Positions 7,893 to 15,063 are shown, counted from the stretch's first letter. The stretch is 18,402 bases of DNA from Psychromonas sp. (GCA_023145575.1 JAGLDN010000169.1:1-18402); one strand, 5' to 3'. The notes: a model not told the origin generated them from the sequence alone. Translations and numbers: made by a program.

Positions 7893-9113
7893 TTAACCAA
7901 CTTTTGTATTTTTAGCAATAACGACAATGCCATTATCTGATACTGTATATCGTTTGCGATCTTCTTCGAGGTTTTCTCCAATGACTGTACCAGGAGCAAT
8001 ATCTACATTTTTATCAACAATTACTCTCGTTAAACGAGCACCTTCACCAACTTTCACTTTTCCTAAAAATATGCTTTCTTTTATGATTGAATTTGGACAT
8101 ATATGCGCTTTAAAACCAAGCAAAGAGCGCTTAATAGTCGCTCCGCTGATGTATGAACCTGCACCAACAAAAGATTGATCAATAATGCTTTCACTGCCGT
8201 CTACATCATGGAATGTTGCAGGAGGTAAGGGCGGGTGGTAAGTATGTAGTCGCCAATGTTTGTTATAAAGCGAGAAGGGTGCTTGTGGCTGAAGCATGTC
8301 CATGTGCGCCTCCCAGTACGAATCAATGTTACCCACATCGCGCCAGTATGCGATTTCTGGCTCCCCAAGTATTTTGTTATTACTTAATCTGTAAATAAAC
8401 ACCTCACCCTTAGGGTAAAGGTTAGGAATGATATTGTGACCAAAATCATGGATAGAATCCTTAACGCCTGCATCTTCATTTAATTCATTTAATAAAACAT
8501 GAGCTTTAAATATATAGTTACCCATTGAGGCTAATACATGATCAGGATCGCCAGGTATTGTTTTTGCTTCATTAACATCGGGTTTTTCAACAAATCCAAT
8601 CATTCTATCTTCGTCATCAATTTCAATAATCCCAAAGTTTTTTGCTTGAGATTTTTGCACGCGAATAGCTGCGACAGTAAGCGCACCTTTTTTCAGTTTG
8701 TGGTGTTCCACCATTTGTTGTACATCCATTTTGTAGATGTGATCACTGCCAAAGATGCAAACATGCTCAGGATCTTGTTTTTCAATGAAGCTTTTATTTT
8801 GATAAATAGCATCGGCAGTGCCTGAATACCATTCTTTACTCAGGCGTTGTTGAGCAGGAATTGCTTCGATAAAACGTTTAGAGACTTCAGATAAACGCCA
8901 TGCTTTTCGCAAATGTATGTTTAAGGATTGAGATTTAAACTGTGTTAAAATGTAAATTTTCATTAAATCGGCATTTACAAAGTTATTTAATGCAAAATCA
9001 ACTAAGCGGTAGTTTCCACCAAAAGGAACGGCAGGTTTTGTGCGAGTTTTAGTTAGAGGGAAAAGGCGCGCCCCTTCTCCACCAGCAAGGATCATAGCAA
9101 GAATACCAGCCAT
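7893..9113 (-). CDS. glgC: Glucose-1-phosphate adenylyltransferase, first copy
   Basis: Same reaction as the downstream copy. From the ATG at 9113 it has 406 residues. A longer frame opens at a TTG at 9125, but that TTG overlaps the GGAGA ribosome site of the ATG, so the ATG is the start. Motifs are MILAGGEGARL (7-17), TKPAVPFGG (25-33), GSDHIYKMD (122-130; Asp124), FVEKP (174-178; Lys177), YWRDVG (256-261), and a beta-helix tail from about 307. First gene of the leftward glgC-glgC-glgA cluster. The enzyme family is an allosteric tetramer, so the two copies could form mixed tetramers or be regulated separately; nothing in the sequence decides this. Confidence 0.95.
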   Translation of the reverse strand: MAGILAMILAGGEGARLFPLTKTRTKPAVPFGGNYRLVDFALNNFVNADLMKIYILTQFKSQSLNIHLRKAWRLSEVSKRFIEAIPAQQRLSKEWYSGTADAIYQNKSFIEKQDPEHVCIFGSDHIYKMDVQQMVEHHKLKKGALTVAAIRVQKSQAKNFGIIEIDDEDRMIGFVEKPDVNEAKTIPGDPDHVLASMGNYIFKAHVLLNELNEDAGVKDSIHDFGHNIIPNLYPKGEVFIYRLSNNKILGEPEIAYWRDVGNIDSYWEAHMDMLQPQAPFSLYNKHWRLHTYHPPLPPATFHDVDGSESIIDQSFVGAGSYISGATIKRSLLGFKAHICPNSIIKESIFLGKVKVGEGARLTRVIVDKNVDIAPGTVIGENLEEDRKRYTVSDNGIVVIAKNTKVG

Positions 9114-9144
9114 ATAAGTCTCCAATGTTAAGTGCGTGTGGTAA

Positions 9145-9174
9145 GTAATAAAGAAAATAAATAGTATCTGTCAG
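9145..9174 (-). promoter_or_regulatory. Candidate promoter of the glg cluster
   Basis: Read on the minus strand, CTGACA (9174-9169) and TATTAC (9150-9145) are 18 bases apart. Initiation near 9138 would give a leader of about 25 bases to the glgC ATG at 9113. The -35 differs from consensus by one base, the -10 by two. A repeat end begins at 9181, only six bases upstream of the -35. Confidence 0.35.
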
Positions 9175-9180
9175 TGCGTT

Positions 9181-9315
9181 TATACCCATGTGACGTAAAG
9201 ATGAAACGTTAGTTCGGCTGATTTGTGTCGAGATACATGACATAAAATGGGCCGCTCGATGATTAGCTTCGTTAATTATTAACTGAAAAAATTAAAATAA
9301 AGTCTTTAAATCTTA
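9181..9315 (+). mobile_element. Left part of a TATACC-type element, truncated
   Basis: TATACCCATGTGACGTAAAG at 9181 begins a stretch that aligns with the left end of the 552-bp element at 14443 (TATACCCATGTCACTTCAAA, then ATGAAACGT, ATCGG/TTCGG, GACATA) and again further in at AAATAAAG(A/T)CTTT near 9300. The 13-bp hairpin present in the other copy is not preserved here. No opposite end was found before rsmC, so this is a truncated copy; the right boundary is approximate. Confidence 0.6.
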
Positions 9316-9676
9316 ACTATTTTTGCTATAGCTGAAATTTGATAACGACACAGATCCGCGTATGTTGCCATGCTCATCAGTGCAAGGCTTAATAGCCAGT
9401 TCCACGTTATGATATTTAAAATAGTATAAGTATATGATAATTAATATTTTTAAATTATTTTATCAACTAAAGATTAGTGCAGCTAATTTGTTTATTTGGT
9501 TAAATGTTGCTCCTTACGCTGACATCGAGCTAAAGCCTGACAATGTATCTCGTCGTCGTATGAGTCTATTGCAATTTATCTGATGCACATACTAAATTTA
9601 ATCTAATGATACGAGTAAATTTACTTTAAGTAAAATATATAAAAAATGCAATAGTGTTTTAAATTTTTTATTGTAT
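9316..9676. other. Gene-free AT-rich region between glg cluster and rsmC
   Basis: These 361 bases lie upstream of the leftward glg cluster and downstream of the leftward rsmC. Apart from the repeat at 9505-9550 I see no coding fragment. CAATA/TATTG at about 9649-9673 with T-rich flanks, just after the rsmC stop, could be a weak terminator for rsmC; the stem is only five A/T-rich pairs. Confidence 0.5.
9505..9550 (-). repeat. TATACC-type repeat core, copy 2
   Basis: The reverse complement contains TTGTCAGGCTTTAGCTCGAT followed by GTCAGCGTAAGGAGCAACA. The core agrees with 4081-4100 at almost every position and more loosely with 10761-10800. The terminal TATACC part is not clearly preserved. 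It marks a third site where this dispersed repeat has decayed. Confidence 0.55.
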
Positions 9677-10735
9677 TTATTTGAAACAGGTTAACACTTT
9701 AAATTTGTTGGTAAAAATTGGACAAGCCACATTTGTGAATGCATTTTCTAATAAAGGTTCGTATTTTAAAAATTTATTAGCAACAATGATAAGTTGTCCC
9801 TTTGGAAGTAAATGTTCAGGGGCTCGTTTAATTAAGTCTTCTGTTGTCTTGTAATCTGTACTTTTCCCAGAATGAAAAGGCGGGTTAGACACGAGTGTAT
9901 TATATTTTTTATTAATATGAGAGAACACATCAGAAGGAAATACCTTACCTTCGATAGCGTTGCTTTTAAGCGATAATTGTGCACTTTCAAGTGCATAAGC
10001 ATTTACATCGACAAGGTCGATGTTCACGTTTGGGAACTTTGCTTTGACATAGCATGCTATAATGCCCGCCCCACAGCCAAAATCTAGAAATGATCCTGTC
10101 ATCTTGGCAGGTAAATTTTGTAATAAAAGTACGCTTCCTTTGTCTAATTTTCCATGATTAAAAACGCCAGGTAGGGAGTGAATTTTTATTGTAATGTTAT
10201 TAATTTCAAGGTGGCATGTCTTTATCCAATCAGTTTGCTTAAAAGTGCTGACTGCTTTTGTTAGTTTACAGTAAATAAGCGAACAATGGCGTGCGCAATC
10301 AATTGTGTTGATGTTTGATGCGTATGGCGTTAGTAAGCTATGAACGCTCTTAATACCGCATTTATTTTCCCCAACAATCAATATACTGGCATTTGAATGA
10401 AGGTGAGGTACTAGGTTTGCAAGCAAATATTGTATTTCTTGTTTTGCTTTTGGGATATAAATTAACAACAAATCAAATTTTTTAGTGCTTTGATAATTTG
10501 CTGTAAAATGGCATTCAGACAGTTTTAATTTGTCATTCAATGCAAAAAATATCCGAAAATTATTGAAACAGAATGTTGCAGAATCAGCACATTTTTCTAT
10601 ATTTAATGGGTAGTCCTTATCAATATTTCCAGCGACAAGAACCGTGCGATTTTCAAAAAGTGATTCATTGCGTTGTAATAATTTACTAGGATTACTGATT
10701 GGTTGGCTGTGGTTGTAAAGATGAAGATGAGACAT
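9677..10735 (-). CDS. rsmC: 16S rRNA (guanine1207-N2)-methyltransferase
   Basis: SAM-dependent enzyme that methylates G1207 of 16S rRNA in the 30S subunit. It has 352 residues against 343 in E. coli. RsmC is a duplicated Rossmann protein: an N-terminal degenerate half (about 1-165) with RNESLFENRTVLVAG near 22-36, and a catalytic C-terminal half with LDFGCGAG (217-224) for SAM, the acidic LVDVNAYALE strand end (241-250), and NPPFHSG (284-290), the N-P-P-F motif of exocyclic-amino methyltransferases. It ends in the family-like NKFKVLTC. The ATG at 10735 has AAAGG eight bases upstream. It is a single gene, transcribed leftward; a repeat end at 10761-10824 lies just upstream and probably overlaps its promoter region. 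Confidence 0.93.
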   Translation of the reverse strand: MSHLHLYNHSQPISNPSKLLQRNESLFENRTVLVAGNIDKDYPLNIEKCADSATFCFNNFRIFFALNDKLKLSECHFTANYQSTKKFDLLLIYIPKAKQEIQYLLANLVPHLHSNASILIVGENKCGIKSVHSLLTPYASNINTIDCARHCSLIYCKLTKAVSTFKQTDWIKTCHLEINNITIKIHSLPGVFNHGKLDKGSVLLLQNLPAKMTGSFLDFGCGAGIIACYVKAKFPNVNIDLVDVNAYALESAQLSLKSNAIEGKVFPSDVFSHINKKYNTLVSNPPFHSGKSTDYKTTEDLIKRAPEHLLPKGQLIIVANKFLKYEPLLENAFTNVACPIFTNKFKVLTCFK

Positions 10736-10760
10736 TGTTTAGCCTTTAATTATTAACGGA

Positions 10761-10824
10761 TGTTACGCCTTGCTCTGATATCCGAGCTAAAGCCGGTTAA
10801 GCAATTTTACATCACATTGGTATA
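10761..10824 (-). repeat. TATACC-type repeat end, copy 3
   Basis: On the minus strand it starts TATACCAATGTGATGTAAAA and runs into GCTTTAGCTCGGATATCAG. The tip resembles the ends at 9181 and 14443 (TATACC-ATGTGA-GTAAAA), the core resembles 4054-4105 and 9505-9550. Its outer edge meets the decayed transposase reading frame, which stops being recognisable at this point. Confidence 0.6.
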
Positions 10825-11596
10825 TAATATTCCTTCACTGTCATCTTTGTTTTTAAAGATTTGTCGATGTAAAAGCATTGCTACATTCATTGCTTTTACT
10901 CAACCGCAGATCGAAGTTTTTGACCAATCCAATGAATCAATTTGGTGAAAACGCTCTTGTAATGTTTCTTCTCTATTTAACGCAATTAAACGGTTACTTT
11001 TTAATGCGAGAATAAAATGTTTTTTTATTTTTTCATGAATTAATATTATGTTACTAATTGATGAAAACCAACTGTCAGCTGATATGTATCGCAATTTCAC
11101 GTATTTTATATTGCATGCTTTAAGCATGAATACTAAGACATCATTTTTAGTGATGCTACCCTTTCTTTTTAGTCTTAGAGTCAAAACTCTTGAGTATTGG
11201 ACCTCTTTTATAATGATCTTAAAGGCAATTGGGATCCTTGATTGGCCAGCATGATAAATACAATTAAGTTAGTTTATGCTTTTGACTCAGTGACCAACAG
11301 TATGATCAAAGTGTCAGCTAATAGGCTCATTTTCACTCGATAATGGCTAGGAGTGAACTGTGCCGTCAAAGATTAAAACGAGATCCTCAGACTAATTTTA
11401 CCGCACCTCTTTTTTTACATTGGCTCACAAGTCAGTAAAAGTTAACTGTTTGTGAGATTAGAAGCGAGTCATTTGATTGTCACTAATATTTCCATCTATC
11501 TCAGTCTAGAAGATTCGATAAGACAGTTGTTGTATCGCTAAATAGAGTTACAGGGTAATCAACATAAAGCTCAAATATTTGTTTGTTTTTATTCAT
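10825..11596 (-). pseudogene. Decayed IS701/IS4-superfamily DDE transposase, C-terminus lost
   Basis: Reading the minus strand from an ATG at 11596 (MNKNKQIFELYVDYPV) and allowing at least one frameshift near 11490 and several in-frame stops, the sequence follows a DDE transposase of the IS701-like type. Successive blocks are DGNISDNQMTRF, SEDLVLIFDGTV (first Asp region), SSENEPIS-HFDH, VKSIN-LNCIYHAGQSRIPIA, the longest open piece RLKRKGSITKNDVL...RYISADSWFSS (second Asp region, 10900-11184), and finally LLHRQIFKNKDDSEGIL. It then ends at the TATACC repeat at 10824. About 255 codons remain; relatives I recall are about 340, so the last third is deleted. Non-functional. I found no IS ends. 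Confidence 0.85.
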
Positions 11597-11656
11597 AGTG
11601 ATAGTTTAACAGTTTTTCATCTGGAATTTTAGTTTACTGCGTAACATCAGTTAATA

Positions 11657-11851
11657 ATACCAATTACAATAAATAGCTTTTCTATATTTAAGGCTTTTTA
11701 ATAACTTACTTGTACGTTGTAAGTTTCGTACGTTGTAAGTTTCGTACGTTGTATGGTTCGGAAATGGAAGCGGCATTTACATTAACTTACGTCTTGAATT
11801 AAGCTATTTTCCTGCGTAAAATTGAGATCATATACTTAATGTAATTGGCAT
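11657..11851. mobile_element. 195-bp copy of the ATACCAATTACA element, with internal tandem repeat
   Basis: Ends ATACCAATTACA (11657-11668) and reverse complement ATGCCAATTACA (11840-11851) form the inverted repeat. The interior aligns with the 161-bp element at 6408-6568. Extra length comes partly from three tandem copies of a 16-base unit (GTACGTTGTAAGTTTC) at 11712-11759, the third with two changes. No reading frame. It lies upstream of the csrD-like gene. Confidence 0.8.
11712..11759 (+). repeat. Three tandem 16-base units
   Basis: Units 11712-11727 and 11728-11743 are identical (GTACGTTGTAAGTTTC); unit 11744-11759 is GTACGTTGTATGGTTC. The 161-bp sister element has a single GCATTGAAGGTTTCGTA-like stretch at this place, so the expansion happened inside this copy, most likely by slippage. 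Confidence 0.9.
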
Positions 11852-12037
11852 TATCTGGAATTTCAAGTAAAGATTATAGCCATGCTTCGTCAAAGTGTAA
11901 AATCCACAAGGTAAATTGTGATATAATATTTGTCATATAATAAAGACTTTCAATCTTTGTTCGTTTGGTATAACAATTCACAAATGCTGTGCCTTGCGTT
12001 GCCTTTGAGCTTGGAGAAAAAGCATTTTTAGGTAACA

Positions 12038-12046
12038 TGGTATAAT
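12038..12046 (+). promoter_or_regulatory. Extended -10 promoter of csrD-like gene
   Basis: TGG directly before a perfect TATAAT (12041-12046) is an extended -10 (TGn-TATAAT). No good -35 lies 16-18 bases upstream, which extended -10 promoters can do without. The start would be near 12053, about 34 bases before the ATG at 12087. A second TATAAT-like site occurs near 11920-11930 but is farther away. Confidence 0.5.
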
Positions 12047-12086
12047 ACACGTCATTGTTAATTAAACATAAAATTCAAGGTATCAA

Positions 12087-14009
12087 ATGAAATTTACGGA
12101 TAAATTTATCCTTCTGACCATGCTGATTGCATTTGGTTGTATGACGTTTGTTGTTGGGGGGGGGATCATAAGTTTTATTTCTGAGGTACGGTTAAACCAT
12201 CAGCAAAAAATGAATGCTGTTGCAAAAGTCCTTGAGTATCAGCTTAGGCAACATACAGCTAAGAAAGAGTTAAATAAGTGGTTACCTGATTTGTTAAAAA
12301 CTTCTGGCGTTTTACAATTTCAAATACGCCGCAAAAACAAGTTGTTTTTAAACTATGTAGCAGATTTTAAAGTATTTCCTGCCAGTGAACTTGAGGTTTA
12401 TGAATATCATTTACCACCAGATTGTAATGATTTATTTATTTTTACAACACGTAAGCCCTTCCACGGTATTAATTTTTCTTTTTTTCCACTGATTGAAATC
12501 ATAGTTGCAAGCTGTCTTAGTTTGTTGTTTCTTGTATTTTCATTATATTGGATAAAAAAAATATTCAAAGGAGCAGATATGCTTGATCAACGTGCTCGAT
12601 ATTTATTACGAGAAAATCCAGAAGCTAGGGATATTCAAAAAGGGGAGTGGCCAAAATTTGCAAGTCAAGCCCTTGATATGTTAAGTGCAGAACTGATTGA
12701 AACTAAGCGACATCTAGGTCGTTTTGATGAGCATATTAGATCGCAAGTTTTTTTAGATAAAACAACGGGACTTTTTAATCGTTTGGCGTTTAGAAATCGT
12801 TTGGATATTATTTTAAAGGATGAAAATATTTTTTCGAGCGCGTTGTTTATTATTTCTTTTCCAGAGCTAGATTTTATGCGATCTGGCAGGGAAGATAAAA
12901 CCCATAAAAATATGCTTTTACAAATAACAGAAGTATTAACATCTTATGCAGCTCGCTATAATGACCAATTTCTTAGTAGAATAAACAGCGCTGAATTTGC
13001 GCTGATCCTTCCTCAACTGAGTTATCTAGAAACAACAATTGCCGCTAAACAGCTAACTAATCGAATATTTCAACTGCAACTTCCTAAGTCTTTTTATATT
13101 GTGGATTTTTTCGAGATTGGGGTGAGTTTTTTTCAATCAGGCGAAAAACAGTCCGTTATTCTTGATGATGCATACGCAGCATTAAAAGTTGCTTCTCATC
13201 AAAAAGAAAGCGGTTGGTTTTTGGCAGATGAAGAAAGCAAAAAGCTTAGTTTATCTAAAGGCACAGTCAAGTGGCGGAGCTTATTCGCCAATGTTGTAGA
13301 AAAGGACTTGTCTGTTTTATTTTATCAAAGCGTCATAGAGCTTGATCAGTTGCAAGAAATTTACTGCGATTTGTTTTTACGAATTCCTGATCTTGAAGAT
13401 CAGCTTATTTCTGCTAGCATTTTTACACCAATGAAAATAAAGTGTGGAGTAAAAGATTCTTTTGATCAAAAAATGCTAGAAAAAGTGCTTGCTCTATTGA
13501 AAAAAAGAGGTGTGAAAGCGAGACCCATTGCAATTCATTTGACGGCAAATTTACTTGCTAATAGTGAATACCAAAATTGGATCGTATTGGAGTTAATGAA
13601 ACTTTCTGTTGAATTGAGAAATAATTTAATTTTTGAATTTTCTGAGCATTTCATGGATCAAAATAATAATCTCAAATATTATTATTTGCATAAAAATTTA
13701 ATAGAATTAAAGAAATTAGGCTGCAAAATCGCAATTAATAACGTTGGTAAAACAGTCGTAAATACAGAATATATCTCGGCTTTATCGATTGATTATTTAA
13801 AACTTCACGCGAGTCTCGTGCATAATATTCATTTGCGGACAATTAACCAGATTGCCATTCAAAGCCTTATGGCAAGTTGTTTGCACGAAAAAACCAAGGT
13901 GATTGCGGTTGGGATTGAAACAAATGAACAATTGAAAATGCTAAGAAAGCTAGATGTTTATGGTGGACAAGGTTGCTTGTTTGGTGAAGAGAAAAAAATG
14001 CTTAATTAA
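12087..14009 (+). CDS. csrD: CsrD/MshH-type degenerate GGDEF-EAL regulator
   Basis: Inner-membrane protein of 640 residues (E. coli CsrD 646). CsrD promotes RNase E decay of the CsrB/CsrC small RNAs and so affects the carbon-storage regulator CsrA. TM1 is at about 8-30, a periplasmic part at 31-130, TM2 at about 131-156, a HAMP/coiled-coil linker at 157-215, a GGDEF-like domain at 220-380 and an EAL-like domain at 400-635. Both active sites are lost, as expected for CsrD: RINSAEF (298-304) replaces GGDEF, CDL (427-429) replaces EAL, and NNVG (551-554) replaces DDFG. Cyclase or phosphodiesterase activity is therefore unlikely. AAGG lies six bases before the ATG. Vibrio homologues are called MshH; no MSHA pilus genes follow here. 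Glycogen genes, which CsrA controls in E. coli, are nearby but not in one operon. Confidence 0.85.
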   Translation: MKFTDKFILLTMLIAFGCMTFVVGGGIISFISEVRLNHQQKMNAVAKVLEYQLRQHTAKKELNKWLPDLLKTSGVLQFQIRRKNKLFLNYVADFKVFPASELEVYEYHLPPDCNDLFIFTTRKPFHGINFSFFPLIEIIVASCLSLLFLVFSLYWIKKIFKGADMLDQRARYLLRENPEARDIQKGEWPKFASQALDMLSAELIETKRHLGRFDEHIRSQVFLDKTTGLFNRLAFRNRLDIILKDENIFSSALFIISFPELDFMRSGREDKTHKNMLLQITEVLTSYAARYNDQFLSRINSAEFALILPQLSYLETTIAAKQLTNRIFQLQLPKSFYIVDFFEIGVSFFQSGEKQSVILDDAYAALKVASHQKESGWFLADEESKKLSLSKGTVKWRSLFANVVEKDLSVLFYQSVIELDQLQEIYCDLFLRIPDLEDQLISASIFTPMKIKCGVKDSFDQKMLEKVLALLKKRGVKARPIAIHLTANLLANSEYQNWIVLELMKLSVELRNNLIFEFSEHFMDQNNNLKYYYLHKNLIELKKLGCKIAINNVGKTVVNTEYISALSIDYLKLHASLVHNIHLRTINQIAIQSLMASCLHEKTKVIAVGIETNEQLKMLRKLDVYGGQGCLFGEEKKMLN

Positions 14010-14201
14010 GACCAATAACAGAAAACAGCGTATGAATCTTTTAGATTCAATGGCTTATGTCTGCGTTGTATTATAATTGCATGGCCATATACTCTTCATT
14101 TTTGTAGATACTCCACATTTAGTATATTAACTTGTTGGTTAATTTAATAGATAAGACTATGAGTTGACTAATTACATTAATTATGTGTTCTAATTTAAGC
14201 A

Positions 14202-14225
14202 AAGAATAAAAAGCTTTTTATTCTT
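14202..14225. repeat. 24-bp perfect palindrome
   Basis: AAGAATAAAAAG (14202-14213) is followed immediately by its exact reverse complement (14214-14225). As RNA it would form about a 10-bp A/U-rich stem with a four-base loop, ending in U-rich sequence in either direction. It lies 193 bases after the csrD stop and just before the IS630 fossil. It could be a weak bidirectional terminator or the junction left by an inverted duplication. Confidence 0.7.
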
Positions 14226-14511
14226 ATAATTTTATATTTGATTTGGTGGGGTTTCGCCGTTGCAAATTAGCGGTTTAAGAAGCTAAAAGACTTGGAATAA
14301 AACCACATTATTTACTGGATCATAGTCCCAATTTAAATCCGATTGAACGGCAGTAAAAAGTAATAAATCAATAGGTCAGAATAATAAATATTTTGCAACA
14401 GCTAAAGTGTTCTGGCGATGGATTGATGAGTTTTCGATGATATATACCCATGTCACTTCAAAATGAAACGTCAGATCGGCAAATTGTGCTAAGGTACTCG
14501 ACATAGAACAC

Positions 14512-14544
14512 CCTTTGGTGATTAACTACGATAATCACCAAAGG
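14512..14544. repeat. 13-bp perfect-stem hairpin
   Basis: CCTTTGGTGATTA (14512-14524) pairs perfectly with TAATCACCAAAGG (14532-14544) around a 7-base loop. No T tract follows on either side, so it is not a classical terminator, although the stem is strong. It belongs to the 552-bp element; the truncated copy at 9181 lacks a perfect counterpart. Confidence 0.85.
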
Positions 14545-14580
14545 TCAAATAAAAATAAAGACTTTACTTCTCAACGAGTA

Positions 14581-14613
14581 GTTAGATGCGACCGCTACGC
14601 TGTCGCATCTAAC
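14581..14613. repeat. 12-bp perfect-stem hairpin, GC-rich
   Basis: GTTAGATGCGAC (14581-14592) pairs perfectly with GTCGCATCTAAC (14602-14613); the loop CGCTACGCT is nine bases. Its right arm overlaps the TCTA duplication at the edge of the nested element; 11 of the 12 pairs would survive if that element were removed (TTAGATGCGAC with GTCGCATCTAA), so the hairpin is older. It resembles REP-type palindromes in size. Confidence 0.85.
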
Positions 14614-14738
14614 GGTGTGGCGATAATAGATTAACTTGTTAGCCCGCTAGCTCTCCAACAAGCCAATCAACCCGACCTCGAAATTTAAAATAGAGTAAAC
14701 TCTCAATCAATTTACTAGGCTGGTTATCGCCACACCGT
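14612..14738. mobile_element. 127-bp nested element with perfect 15-bp inverted ends and TCTA duplication
   Basis: ACGGTGTGGCGATAA at 14612-14626 and its exact reverse complement at 14724-14738 form perfect terminal repeats. TCTA stands directly outside both ends (14608-14611 and 14739-14742), which fits a 4-bp target-site duplication. The interior has small dyads (CTTGTT/AACAAG near 14636-14664; AGAGT/ACTCT near 14693-14704) and no reading frame. Intact ends and an undecayed duplication make it the youngest layer of the nest. The family is unknown. Confidence 0.8.
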
Positions 14739-15063
14739 TCTAAGCCCAAATTTTATAACGTTGTTGATTGGTACAAGTGGCAAAGCTCTATGTGCTGCTA
14801 ACTTGGCTTTAGTTGACTCGAGATTAGGCTTACGTTTAGCAATCGAAAAGGGAGTGACAATTAAATAATTAAGATCTTTCCGTTAATTCTACAGTAAAAT
14901 CATAAGTGTAGTTAATCGTTGATATGTAACATGTTGCGCCTTATTTTGATCATTTAGTTCGTGTCTGATGTTTCATTTTTACGTCACATGGATATTAGCT
15001 AGTATTGGACATGTTTTAATGACTAGCCTAAATGACATCTTTCAATTATTCACCGTCACATAA

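Larger units (their letters stand above)
14443..14994. mobile_element. 552-bp TATACC-type inverted-repeat element inserted in the IS630 fossil
   Basis: The left end (from 14447, CCCATGTCACTTCAAAATGA) and the reverse complement of the right end (from 14992, TCCATGTGACGTAAAAATGA) match at 24 of 29 positions. TA occurs at both junctions (14441-14442 and 14993-14994), as expected for TA-target insertion, and removing 14443-14994 restores the transposase frame. Inside are two long hairpins (14512-14544 and 14581-14613), a nested 127-bp element (14612-14738), and an open stretch of about 41 codons near 14734-14859 that I do not recognise. No transposase. A truncated relative lies at 9181. Confidence 0.8.
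14243..15063 (+). pseudogene. IS630-family transposase fossil, split by an insertion
   Basis: The C-terminal part of an IS630/Tc1-type DDE transposase is recognisable in two pieces. Piece one (14243-14442) reads GFRRCKLAV-EAKRLGIKPHY, then LLDHSPNLNPIER with the catalytic Glu region, two in-frame stops and a frameshift near 14365, then NNKYFATAKVFWRWIDEFSMI. Piece two (14995-15063) reads LASIGHVLMTSLNDIFQLF and ends at TAA 15061-15063, matching the usual tail that contains RINDNFQ. Joining 14442 to 14995 keeps one reading frame across the junction. The N-terminal two thirds are missing. The gene is dead; what interrupts it is listed as the next element. Confidence 0.85.

Noticed and set aside
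8538..8825. Plus-strand 95-residue open frame antisense to glgC
   Set aside because: Shadow of a strongly conserved enzyme gene; the product has no recognisable features.
12087..14009. Active diguanylate cyclase/phosphodiesterase
   Set aside because: GGDEF is NSAEF, EAL is CDL and DDFG is NNVG, so key catalytic residues are missing in both domains.
14033..14049. TGAATCT-TTT-AGATTCA hairpin after csrD as terminator
   Set aside because: The stem is perfect over 7 bp but A/T-rich, and no T tract follows, so a rho-independent terminator is not supported.
14165..14200. Third copy of the ATACCAATTACA element
   Set aside because: CTAATTACATTAATT and a TTTAAGC block resemble its interior, but neither inverted end is present; AT-rich similarity alone is not enough.
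14607..14745. Integron attC site (GTTAGAT on the minus strand plus long inverted repeat)
   Set aside because: Only one core site fits GTTRRRY; the opposite one (TTAGAAC) does not fit RYYYAAC. The arms pair without any extrahelical base, and there is no integrase or cassette array. The TCTA duplication explains the structure better.
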